This document shows, in pieces, positions 32,201-42,962 of a DNA stretch of 64,000 bases. Source of the DNA: Brassica napus (taxonomy: Eukaryota > Streptophyta > Magnoliopsida > Brassicales > Brassicaceae); the NCBI RefSeq assembly GCF_020379485.1, contig NC_063450.1:27132137-27196136 (forward strand), read 5' to 3'. A program made the position numbers and the translations under genes. The stretch's first letter is position 1, and each line of letters opens with the position of its first letter. Under the pieces are notes generated by a model. It was not told the DNA's origin, did no database searches, and was given only the letters and a program-made list of their open reading frames with translations.

Positions 32201-32679
32201 TTTGGTGAGAGGCTACTTTGTTAATGAATTTTTGAGTAGGTTATTGGTTAATGTGAACTTCTGTTGCTTTAAGTATATTGATTATGATATATCTGAACCA
32301 AATGCTAACAGTATGTATTGCTTTGTAGGTCATGGGTTGCAGGTGGATGCGTGTGGAGGTGGATGCTTGTAAGATAGTCTCGGTTTCTGCTTGTAGGTGT
32401 AGGTAATGTCAGGTCACGGGTTGATGCTTGTAGGTGTAGGTTTGATTCACGGGAGAGTGTAGTATTTTGTCTCATTCTACACTTGTTTTAGGTTCATCGG
32501 ATTTTAAGGGTGTATGTACCCACATTTTCTCTTTTGTAACTCACGGGTGTATGTACCCGTGAAACTTGAATCACTTGTATGTTAAAAACTTGTCTCTCTA
32601 TATATATGAACTCTAGTTCACTTAAAGTTCTGCATCAAAACTTGTCTCTCTATATATATGTAAAACTTGTCTCACAATA

Positions 32680-32810
32680 CCATTCACCACTGCCTTCTAT
32701 GCATCTCAACCACGATCACCACTAACCATTCACCACTGCCTACTATTCATCACAACCACGATCACCACGAACCATTCACCACTGCCTTTGATTCTGCTCA
32801 ACCTCTACTT
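32680..32810 (+). repeat. Tandem repeat, period 46 bp
   Basis: ACCATTCACCACTGCCT starts three units near 32680, 32726 and 32772, sharing CAACCACGATCACCAC. The array lies between ORF1 and the transposase. Confidence 0.85.
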
Positions 32811-32911
32811 GTCATCAAACATTGAGGTTAGTTTTGTTAAAAACTTGGCTTTAATACCATGATAAACACACTAGGTAGTGAAACTTTTATGCTTGCGCAA
32901 GTGAGTTAAAG

Positions 32912-33130
32912 AAAACCCTAAATCAAGAAAAAAAAATTGTTCATTTAAAGTATAAAACCCTAATCAAGGAAAAAAAATTGTTCATTTAATTTATAAAACC
33001 CTAATGAAGGAAATTTTTTTTATAAAACCCTAATCAAGGAAAAAAAATTGGTCATTTAAATTATAAAACCATAAATCAAGAAAAAAAAATTGTTCATTTA
33101 AATTATAAAACCCTAATCAAGAAAAAAAAA
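32912..33130 (+). repeat. AT-rich tandem repeat, period about 41 bp
   Basis: About six units each contain AAAACCCTAATCAAGG, an A-run and TTGTTCATTTAAATTAT (starts near 32912, 32954, 32995, 33022, 33063, 33104). One unit is shortened. The array ends just upstream of the transposase start region. Confidence 0.85.
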
Positions 33131-33226
33131 ACTTTAAATACATACTATATAGAGGAGAAAAAAATTAAAAATATATACCCCCTTTTGCCTTATGTAGGAA
33201 GGAAAAGATCATCAAATTTCATCAAC

Positions 33227-33831
33227 AATGTCTTCCTCATCATCAAGTGATGAAGCAGATAAAGCTTTGATGAAATGGTCGACGAAGTAGTTGATAATTT
33301 CATAGACACAATAGTTGATGGTCAAACCAACAAACCGAAGAGACGAGCTTATATCGAAAGAGACCGAGAACAAGGACACAATCAACTATGAAAAGACTAT
33401 TTCATGGAAAATCCTACATACCCACCTGAAATGTTTAGGCGGCGTTTCCGAATGAACAAGCCATTGTTCCTTCGCATTGTTGATCGCCTAAGTAGTGAAG
33501 TTCCCTACTTTCAGCAAAGGAGAGATGCTTCCGGAGAGTATGGGCTATCTCCACTTCAAAAATGTACGGCAACTATACGTATGCTCGCATATGGTCAATC
33601 GGGAGACAGAAATGACGAATATCTCCGACTTGGTGATAGTACATCACGTTTATGTTTGAAAAATTTCACTGATGCGATAATACAATTGTTTGGAGATGAG
33701 TATCTACGAAGCCCTACACCAGAAGATCTTCAACGATTACTCGATGTTGGAGAGGTACGCGGGTTTCCAGGGATGATAGGCAGCATCGACTGTATGCATT
33801 GGGAGTGGAAAAACTGCCACGGCTTGGAAAA
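33227..33831 (+). pseudogene. PIF/Harbinger DDE transposase, broken and truncated
   Basis: The frame from ATG 33227 (MSSSSSSDEADKAL) must shift by one base to enter the frame EMVDEVVDNF...RRAYIERDREQGHN. A TGA at about 33388-33390 then interrupts before KDYFMENPTYPPEMFRRRF, where the long open frame (ATG 33404) resumes. The region up to GFPGMIGSIDCMHWEW contains the first catalytic aspartate (in SIDCMHW) of the DDE endonuclease. The other two acidic residues would lie in or beyond the N gap. The protein would be the nuclear endonuclease that cuts the element ends. It is not functional here. Confidence 0.88.
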
Positions 33832-33931
33832 NNNNNNNNNNNNNNNNNNNNNNNNNNNNNNNNNNNNNNNNNNNNNNNNNNNNNNNNNNNNNNNNNNNNN
33901 NNNNNNNNNNNNNNNNNNNNNNNNNNNNNNN
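33832..33931. other. Assembly gap of 100 N
   Basis: Exactly 100 undetermined bases interrupt the transposase. The sequence after it is AT-rich and does not continue the coding region, so the gap length is probably a placeholder and the join uncertain. Confidence 0.99.
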
Positions 33932-36247
33932 AGGGTTTTTAAAAATTATATGTTATTATTTGTTCATAACTCATTGCCATTTGATAAATTGTTAGAAAAA
34001 AATTTTAGCATAATATAACCCAGTTGTCATTTGCTAAATGTATGGTTTTCATTTATATGTTTTATTATTTAATTATATATTTTCATTTTATATTTGAAAG
34101 ATAAATAATTTATTTTAACAATTTTTGTAAATGTATTTTAAAAATTAAATTGTTATTATCATTGAATATCATTATTTTTGACATAATTTGAGTTTTCGTT
34201 TACATCAAAACTTATCATATTTTAGGATAATTTTAATTTAAAATGTAATTTTCATATTTTTCAAACAAATTCTCAAAATATTTTTTAAATATTTTGTTAT
34301 AATAGTTAAAAAAATATTGAGTTGCATTTCAAATGAAAAGGTAAAGATATTAAAAATATTCTTATTAAAATATGTAAAATAATATTAGTTTTAAGGAAAT
34401 GGTCAAAATAAAAAAATTACACATAAAATAATCATGATTTTTGTTAACTGGACGGATCATTATTTATATGATATCGCACACAAAAGAAAAATTTCTGTTT
34501 TTAAAATTATCTAATTAACTTTATACTCCTTTTTTTATATGATATCACACATTCGTAAAAAAAATAGATAGTTTAAGATGCAAAAGAAATATTTACTTAA
34601 TGAATATAATATGATCGAATATTACAAATACATCATTTAATAAAATAAATAATTAAAAACTGAAAATTCATATATGTGGAGTCTAGTATTCTTTTTTTTT
34701 TTTTTTGGTTCAAATAAGTTATTCTTTTCTTTTCCTCCTCTTTTAATAATAAGAAGATATGCACTGTGGAATATGGAAAGCACTTCAGCTATCATCATAA
34801 CGAAAAGTGATCTAACCGTAACTTATCTAATTTTTATGTTTTGCCAACTCGATTTCTGTAACTGTTTAGATTCTAGTACTACATTACAATTCAAGTAACT
34901 TCGCAAAGAAACAAAACGAAACAAAATATCTAAACGAATCGCACAATCGACATAAAAAAAGTATAGAAACAGTAAAAATTCTTAAAAGACATCACAAATC
35001 CTAACCTGACCATTTTTCGTGTCGCTAGCGTTCCCATTAATATCACTTAACGTCTTGGGAGACTGAACAAGATAACTCTCACACAAGGTCTCAGGTGGTC
35101 CCCCCTCACCTCTACTCCTACACACGTGTTACCTGATCAGTGGTTTCACTAGACAAGTGTTGTGTTCGTAGAGACGACGATGGGCAACCGCAGCATTAAT
35201 AGAGGTACTTAGAGGGAGCAGTTTAGCAAAAGATTAATATAATAATAGGTAGAACCCACGTAAAAATTAATCACATGTGCTTTCTGCCTAAACGTCGGTG
35301 TTAGTCCTATTTCACGGGCTCCACTGACATAAAACAATCCGCGATTGATTCGTTTTTAATGTTTTTTTAAAGTAGAGAAAAACTAAAAAAGAAAAAAAAA
35401 ATTAAACACCCCAAATGAAGTGTTAGGGTTAATGGTGCTCTAAGTAGTTGGAAGTTCGATCTTCTGAAAAGTCAGAATCCCACCCGTCGCCGACGGGGCA
35501 GACTGAGATGTTTCGTGCAAAGCCGCTGTCCTTGGACCAGAATAGCGTAGCTCTCTTGTGTATGTAAAATCCTTGAGTAAGGGTGGGTTACATTCCCAAA
35601 AGGTGGGTTACATTCAAAAATGAATTAAAATATTTGTTTTTGGACAAATCTCATAAATAAATTTTTTTTATTTTTTTACAAAATAGTATATTTAAACTTT
35701 TAAGCTCTTAATCCAAATATATTAATATATATATTTATTATTTTTAGTGATGTTATTTTGGAGTTTTTTTTTGTTTTGTGTTATTTTTTGAACAAAAACA
35801 TAATTTAATGCTATCTGAAGATAATATATATATATATATATATTTTTTTAAAAAAAAAATAATACAGTTTACTTTCACATATTTTCCTTCTGTTCATGGA
35901 TTTGGACAGTGATCCAACCTATCATGCATATATCTTGTGGTGTACTCCTTCACAATTCACAAAAGTAAATCAAATAACTTAAAAATACTTAAATCGTAAC
36001 TGAGGAAAATTTATAAGGTATCAAATAACTTAACAATACTTAAATCGTAATTGAGGAAAATGTGTAAGTTATCAAAAATGTGGCAATTATTTGATTCCGT
36101 GGATTAATATAGCAGCTAGAATGAAGTTGGATAAGATACTATCAAAAGTAATGAACACCCGTCTCTTACCGGTGGCAGAGAATCGCACGCAGCCTTTCTG
36201 ATTCCACACGGCTCTTGTTTCCTCTATCCACTTGCTTACTTTTCTCA
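33932..36247. other. AT-rich intergenic DNA with decayed repeats
   Basis: No gene was seen. The part at about 35640-35815 (GGACAAATCTCATAAATAAA ... AACAAAAACATAATTTAATG) is a degenerate relative of the element at 46027-46501. Confidence 0.45.
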
Positions 36248-36263
36248 TATATCGCATATTGTT
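36248..36263 (+). repeat. SINE target-site duplication, left copy
   Basis: TATATCGCATATTGTT occurs here and at 36503-36518, on the two sides of the SINE. Confidence 0.95.
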
Positions 36264-36502
36264 TTTTTTTTTTTTTTTTTTTTTGATAATCCAGGGTTTC
36301 CCACTTACGTGGATCATTCCCCTGTGTCCGGTTAGGCAGCGGTCTACTTCACCCGGGAGAGTTTTATCTGGGTTGGGAACAAGGCCCAACACCCAGTTCG
36401 CATTTGATGACAGGATGGACAGTTCTCCTCCGCCTGGCGTCGAACCCGGGAGTATAACAATTGGCCCCAAGATCTTTACCAAACGATCTACCACGTCCCG
36501 TC
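36264..36502 (-). mobile_element. tRNA-derived SINE with polyA tail
   Basis: Flanked by a perfect 16-bp TSD, this 239-bp insert reads on the minus strand from CGGGACGTGGTAGATCG (A-box region) through the perfect B box GGTTCGACGCC (36436-36446) to a long A-tail (T-run 36262-36284 on plus). The internal pol III promoter and the absence of coding capacity define a SINE, mobilised by LINE enzymes. Overlapping open frames on both strands are incidental. Confidence 0.93.
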
Positions 36503-36518
36503 TATATCGCATATTGTT

Positions 36519-37521
36519 CGTCTGAATAAATATGGTAAATTCCTATAGCCTAATATTCTTCTTGATAACATCAAAGTATAATAACTCAACCAACATTACT
36601 GAATAATAAAATCTCATCGCACTCTTACGACTTTAACACACATCCATAACTAGGACGTCACCTCTTCAATTAGAATATTACAGCATGATTATTTGAAGGT
36701 TTTTAAAGTGGAGTTCTTATCGAAATATAAAAACCTGACTAAGTAAGAGCTGGTTCTTAAATAAGAATTTTAAGAGACGATTTTTAGTTTTTTTAGTTAA
36801 AAGTTAAGAGACGGGTTCTTATATTCCGCTAAGACCATAATTATCGCGGTTTCTAAAACCCGATTATGTGTGATTTTAATGTGTGGATCCCATATGTTTT
36901 TTAAAAAACGGTCACGAAAGTCGCGAGTGAAGGATGCTGTTTTTTTACTGTTTGCAGATCCCACCGTGGCGGTTCGCGATTGGTTCATTTTTTTATTTTT
37001 TAAAGAAAAAAAAAATTAAAGATCCCATATCTGATATCATGTTCTCAGAACCCTATCCTAAAAACTTTGAAATAATCATGCTCTTGGTATCATAACTTAG
37101 TTCTGACTTCGAAGTCACATAAGGATAACTGGATAAGTACTACGAATCATGTTTAGCATTGGGCTCTTCTCCTATTTCTACTACTCCCCAATATTACATT
37201 CTTTATCGTAATTTCACTAGATGGTATTAACTATTGTATGAACAAAATGATAATGTACATTTACATTACAACACAGAGCCATGCCATTTTAAACAAGCTA
37301 CAAGCTAACATCAAACCCTTCACAATATAATGTAGATTCTTCTATATTTATACAAATGTATTTTATGTATGTGTCTAACTATGCTGCCTTTATCTTCTAA
37401 GAATAAACTATGAGAAAAAGACACTGCCCCATTTACAACATTATGACTCCCATCCATTTATAAATATTAATGCGCATTATCTATATTTAATTAATGAATT
37501 CTTTTTTTTTTGTTTTTTTTT
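36519..37521. other. Intergenic DNA, 3' side of the PLATZ gene
   Basis: No gene was seen. The stretch at about 36690-37070 has repeated TTAAGAGACG-type words and resembles a decayed MITE, but ends were not found. Confidence 0.4.
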
Positions 37522-38664
37522 TTAGAATGGAGCACGGTGTGGGATGCCTTTTCGTCTGCTCGAGTTCCGGTGATTATAGATCGGAGGTGTTCCCGGAGAG
37601 AAACTTAAACCACCTTCTTCGCCAGAGCTTAAACACCGGTGATCGCTACCTAGACCATAGCCGTCAAATCTAACGGTGGAGATAGAGAGACCGCTCATCA
37701 AACGGTTGAAAGCATTCGTCTTGCGCATCTTAGTCGGTGTGGTAGCCTCATCAGACTCCGACCCACCGCCTTGGTACTCTCTCCCGTGCTTCCCTCTCAC
37801 AGAGAAAGTTAGACTTTGATCTCCTCTCTTCATTCCACCAAGCTGAAACAGTAAAACACAAAAGACAATATGATCATTGCAAGCATATGTACAGAGGAGT
37901 CCACATAAAACACGAACGAAGCTTTAATTATTTCTGAATAAAATTTGCAATATAATTCATTAAGAAGTAAAATGTGTGACGGGTTTAACGATTTTTCGGT
38001 TCAAAATATTGAAAGTTCTCATTTTTAAGACAAGAAGTGGTGGAAACAGAGCAAGAGAGTTTAATTTCTTGGTTGTTGGTACCTTGCAACCGAGAGAGCA
38101 GAAGCGGAAAGAATCAAGGAGGCTTCTACAGCAGATTTCACAAGTGTTTGTAACACCTTTTCCGATTCTTGGCTGAGGTCTTTCGTTGAGGAACACGATC
38201 TTTGCGCTGTTGATGATGTATGTCTGAACGCAAGTGATGTCTATATACTTTTGTATCTCATTCACTCTCACCACGTTGTGGTAAGAAGATCTCCTTATCT
38301 GCAATTTAATTCCATTTTCGTTTATATTTTAACATTAATAAACAAATAATTTGGGAAAACAAGAAAAGAGATATTGGACCTGAACAACACGATGGTTTTT
38401 ATGTTTGACCAAACAGTACGAGCAAAAGGCATTTCCAGCACAATCGAGACAAAACAAGTTGCACTCGTTTTTGTTTGAATCAGCGTGGGTCGAACATGGG
38501 ACGAAGTAGCTGCCTCGTAGCATTGGGAATAGCCACGGTGGAGTCATGTAGTCTTCTTCCCCCTCTGTTCTTATCATCGGCCCCTGAAAATTTGAAGCTA
38601 CGAATCAGAAACTAGAGAAAATGATAAGGCAGGGAAAAGAAAAGGGTGAAAAAAGAATCACCAT
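37522..38664 (-). CDS. PLATZ zinc-binding transcription factor, four exons
   Basis: Minus-strand exons are 38664-38662 (ATG only, end of exon 1), 38583-38380, 38298-38083 and 37842-37522. All are joined at GT-AG sites (CATG|GTGATT; CAG|GTCCAA; AAG|GTACCA), giving 247 residues. The PLATZ cysteine/histidine pattern is complete: [28 protein letters not shown], then [10 protein letters not shown] and FRFCSLGC. The C-terminus ends with the family's [18 protein letters not shown] and PHRAPF. PLATZ proteins are plant-specific nuclear DNA-binding proteins acting on A/T-rich sequences, generally repressors. The start ATG is the last codon of exon 1, which otherwise is 5' UTR; an alternative in-frame Met lies three codons later. 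No defect was seen. Confidence 0.93.
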
Positions 38665-39149
38665 GACTTTCTTGTGATTAGCCTTGAAGGCCCCGAAGCT
38701 AAGCTTGTTGTTATGGTTTTCGATAGCCAGGTTCCTGAGCTCCACTGTGTAGAAAAACTATAGAAGAAGGAAGGGGAAGAGGTCAGTGAAAGCGGCGGCT
38801 AAAGAGAGAAAATAAAGGGTTTTATTATTTTTGTTCAATTTTTTCTTAAGGCGGTCACAAAGGTGTATGCGGTTTATATTTCATAGGATGATAGGAGCAC
38901 CATTTTAAAAATATTTGTGTTGTTTTGTATTTTTGTTAATTGATAAAGGTATCTTTTTGTTTGTTCCTTTTTTTTTCTGGACAAATCTTTTTGTTTGTTC
39001 CTTAATTATATTTTCTTTTCTTTATTTAATTTGGGGAACTCATTATCTTCCTTTTTTTTCTGTCCTCCAAAGACGCACGTATCTATGAATTTGCGTCTGT
39101 TCAATACTATGTATCTAGCAGACTCCTAAGGAAAACAATCAAAATGTTA
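38665..39149 (-). other. 5' UTR and promoter region of the PLATZ gene
   Basis: The minus-strand leader exon probably covers about 38665-38790 (GA/CT-rich). Upstream DNA is AT-rich; no clear TATA was chosen. Copia-2 begins at 39155, so less than 0.5 kb of original promoter remains next to the gene. Confidence 0.4.
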
Positions 39150-39154
39150 ATTTG

Positions 39155-39394
39155 TGTTAAGATTTGAGAGAAGATTTGTGAGAATGTGTTGTATATTTTT
39201 TATTGCTTAATTCATACAAGGTGGAGTTAAAGGGATAATTAATTACAAATATACTCTACATAATGACATGGTCAAATTCATAAAGACTAAGGCTGAATGG
39301 ATCTTCCATGTGGCTGGATGTAAACCCACAATGGACTCTAGTCTTGAACTTGTATGGTCTAGGTTATGGACCATCCACTTCATGATTCATAACA
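39155..39394 (-). repeat. Copia-2 3' LTR (left)
   Basis: It is 240 bp and on the minus strand begins TGTTATGAATC and ends CTTAACA. Compared with the other LTR it lacks about 15 bases, including a palindromic ACCACTATATATAGTGGT. Confidence 0.92.
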
Positions 39395-39567
39395 CTCCCC
39401 CTTGGATGCCATAACCATATAGGGTTTGTAACATGCTAATGTTGCCTCATTAAAACCTCTCTCGGAAAACCCAAAACCCAATGTTGTAAAAAGGAAAACC
39501 AGAGAAAGGAAAAAGAGTACAACACACATTACTCCCCCTGATTTGGACATCACTGAAGGTCCTTGAG

Positions 39568-39800
39568 TCTACGCGTGCCAATCTTGTTGCGTGAACTTCC
39601 TGAATGTGCAAGAGGGCAATGATTTGGTGAAGAGGTCGGCTGAGTTTTCACTAGACCAGATCTGAAGGACGTTGACCTCTCCAGCTTTCTGCAACTCATG
39701 GGTAAAGAAGAACTTGTGTAGAATATGTTTGGTTCGGTCACCTTTGATATACCCGTCTTTGAGTTGATCAATGCAAGCTGCATTATCTTCATATATGATG
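39568..39800 (-). pseudogene. Copia-2 RNase H C-terminal relic
   Basis: The minus strand reads YEDNAACIDQLKDGYIKGDR...SENSADLFTKSLP...FRKFTQQDWHA and stop. This is the end of a copia RNase H with the YEDNAA and ADLFTKSL hallmarks. Upstream frames are broken. Confidence 0.88.
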
Positions 39801-40591
39801 GTCAGACCCGTTGGGTCGCATATGGACGCATAATGTGGTCCTATACCTTTTGTTCAAAGATGAACTTCGATCTTATAGCTTATCTTTATGATAGGTTATT
39901 CATTCATACCACAGCTTGGTTGGTTCATGCTGAGAATTCGACCAACCATAAGTATTACCAAAATTTGGCTAATTTTTGGTGATGGTCTATAACATTTTCT
40001 AAGGTTTAATGAATAACCATTTAACCTATCTTAGGCTGGTTAGTATAAAACACAAGGTATTTAAAATTCCTCTATGGACTGATTTGAATTGTTCTTATAG
40101 AACTCTTCACTTGCTTACATGTAGTAATTTAATTCAGTCCATGAACAACTTTAGGAAAATGCTGTTAAAGAGAACTTCTTTTCTCATCTTTTGATTCTGA
40201 GCTCAATACCGTTTGGTAAACCTTTTGGTACCAATAATATTATCATCATCATCCAGTGAGTCATATATAGCATGCTACATCTTTTGAATTTCTTCCAGAC
40301 ATCATATGTAGTGAAATATGTAGTAGTATCCACCACATTGGATTATATAGACATTTCCCGGTCTGTCTCACGATTTATCCTTCTTTCAGGATTTATATAT
40401 TCACTAGGCATCATATGGCGTTTACATATTCATGGCCAATACAATACGCCTTTTATATATCACTTTAAACCCCACACTTCTTTCATTATTCATTATGAGT
40501 ACTCTTGTGTGGGTTTATGATCCTCGATACATATCTTTGTATTCATGTGCTACATACTTGCGCATTTTCTATGAATGTATGTGTCGACACA

Positions 40592-40630
<39 letters not shown>

Positions 40631-42060
40631 CAATTTGAGATTTCATTATCTAGGACCTTAATAACCTTATAACTTGGCGTCCCATGCTATATGGTATGGT
40701 ATCTAGTTGTTCAGCTGGCCAGCCTTATATCTCAATGTCTGGAATGGTTTCCTTTAATAAAACTCGGATTTTATCTCATGCACCTTTCTTTCTTTCCGAG
40801 GTTCCTTAGAATTTATGGAACTTTATTTGGAACATTTATTTGATCTATCTTATATAGACTTTGTAGCAACTTGGTTGTGTCTTTAAGACATCAAAACCGT
40901 GTGGTGCTAAGCTGGGATGACATGGTCATTCTTTCTCTCGGGTCAATGTGTCTGGCATTTTATTTTGCTATCATCGTAGTATATGGACGTCTAAAAATTA
41001 TTTTCTAGTCCGAGGATCTTTGCCAAGACATTGATGGTTGATACCAGATGGTAGGTACTATTCTTTATCATTCTTTATACCAGCTTATTACTTTTCTCCT
41101 TTCATTGTTGGATATTCGGATTCATAAACCTTATGTAATCCTTGTTCCTTGGCCTATAATTAGATCACCCATTTTGGCTCAAGGTTTCTTTTAAACTTAT
41201 GGAGAAATTATTTTCATAATATATATCCAACATATATTCCCAATCCTCTTTATGAGATTCTAAGATCACATGATCTTAGATGGCACATATATTTGTGGTG
41301 GATTCTTTCATAACATCTTAAGATGATATATGTCTGGACTCATGACCCGTATCAGTCTGAGGTGGGAATATCTATGATCACTTATATGGCCTGATATAAT
41401 TACTATGGCCTGATGCAGGTTCATTCTTTTATAACTCATGGTGTCCCCAAGCATATGGACTTTTAGAATTTGAACCTTATAGGTAATGGTCTTTATATCA
41501 AATTCAACCAATATGTAATATGGTTGTGGACCATGTTTCACAGATTTTAGTATGGTCATGTATCATGGGATTTGTCCTCACTTCCCCCTCATGAACATAC
41601 TCTAATTCGTGGTGCTTGGGACAGTAAATTCCCTTGTACATAGATATAGTGCACACACGTGAGATCTTATGGGATAACATTTGTGGCCTTTTAAATATTT
41701 GCATCATAATCCGAATGGCTAAGTATGGTAATGCTATCTAAGTGATAAATTTCGTGGGTTAATCAAACATGATTGTTCTGGCTATTTGTCTAATATCATA
41801 TTGATCACTATATCAATAGAGAATGTAGTCTCGACCATTTAGGCGATTTTAATTTAGGTACTCTTATTCCCTTTTGTCCATTGTTGGAAACCATTTTCTC
41901 TTCTTAATTCAATGGACCTTATAGGGTGAATATAATGCCATTTAGGCAAAGCCTTGGTCGAGCTTCTTTTCCTTTCTTTCAAGGAATGTCCAGTTGAGTT
42001 CAAGAGTAATTTATAACTGAGTCTGGATGGCAGAGCATGTCGTGCCATTTGTCAAAAGCT
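39801..42060 (-). pseudogene. Copia-2 pol relic (IN/RT region)
   Basis: No long ORF remains. On the minus strand the region aligns by eye with 61700-63990 of copia-3 over long stretches, for example AGGATTGGGAATATATGTTG and TGTCTTGGCAAAGATCCTCG. Short pieces still translate as integrase. Both copies are broken in every frame. Confidence 0.7.
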
Positions 42061-42368
42061 TCTTTGAACTCTTTGGAAAAGTGAGTTGGGATATTAATCC
42101 TCAATCATATTTATCTTGGCACAATAAAGGCATATATATATAGTTTCTTATCAAACAACAGTTTGAATAAGATAATGATCATGAACTCAAAGCGATTCAT
42201 TTTATTAATGAAGTCGTGTATAAAGCAAAGTATCAAAGCAATTCATGAAACATAAACTCAGGAAACATGAAAATGAGAATGTCAATCAATTATATAATAT
42301 AGTCTTCACAATGCATGTGTTGCCATATGGCGCTCAATTTCAGCTTCATCAGCTATAGGAGGCCTCAT

Positions 42369-42962
42369 CTAATTATTCTTTAGCTCAATGTATCTTTTCT
42401 GAAGCTTGTCAAATCTGTTGATGGTATCTTTGATTTTCTGTTTTCTTTGTTCAAAAGCCAAAAGATATGACAAAAGGTCATTATAAGTGGTGAACTTCTT
42501 AGCCGTGTGTAACAACAGCACATCCTTTGGATGGAATGTGGAGTAGGTCTTGTATAGTAAAGAATAATGTGTTATCCTTTCACCACATAGTTCAAGACTA
42601 TAAGCAATATCCATCAGAGGTGAATTATATTTGTCCACAGATTCAAAATCCTGGAATCTGAGGATCTCCCATTCATGGTTGGCCTTTTGCCACGATACCG
42701 GTTTGAACCTTTTCCTTAACTGTAACCAAAGGTCACAAGGATCCTCAACATGGAGATACAGGTCTCTTAGTTCCTCGGTGAGATGATAACGAATAATCGT
42801 TATAGCTCTATGCCTTTCACTGTCAATGATATCATTGTACTCATTGATGCATTGTCTGAGTCCTCAGGATCTCAGGGCAACAAGAGTATTCTTTACCCAT
42901 TCTAGGTAATTATATCCAGAGAGTTTTAGGGCAGAGTAATCTGAGGGTTCAAATCTCGACAT
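42369..42962 (-). pseudogene. gag: Copia-2 gag, interrupted
   Basis: On the minus strand ATG at 42962-42960 starts MSRFEPSDYSALKLSGYNY, closely like copia-3 Gag (MPRFEPLDYAILNPSGENY). The frame is broken after about 30 codons and reopens in later segments; the last 89 codons (42638-42369) are open (MDKYNSPLMDIAYSLELCGE...). No zinc knuckle is visible before the stop. Gag would form the particle; this copy cannot make a full product. Confidence 0.85.

Larger units (their letters stand above)
29855..33831 (+). mobile_element. Degenerate PIF/Harbinger-type transposon, right end missing
   Basis: The left end TAA|GAGCATGCGCATCGACG (29852-) fits the 3-bp TWA target and GAGCAT-type ends of PIF/Harbinger elements. 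Inside, in the same direction, are a GRF zinc-finger gene, a Myb/NAM-associated ORF and a DDE transposase. The last two are the standard two-protein set of the superfamily. The transposase runs into a 100-N gap, after which no transposon sequence continues, so the right end is not represented. Confidence 0.75.

Noticed and set aside
35190..35448. Possible Tourist-type MITE (ends near GGTACTTAGAGG and GGTGCTCTAAGTAG)
   Set aside because: The ends are not proper inverted repeats and TTA/TAA do not form a direct target duplication.
35430..35580. SINE-like sequence with GAAGTTCGATCTTC
   Set aside because: Only a weak B-box resemblance; no A box, tail or TSD.
36087..36512. Long frames on both strands around 36.1-36.5 kb
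   Set aside because: They overlie the SINE and its poly-T tail (poly-Lys/Phe) and are not genes.
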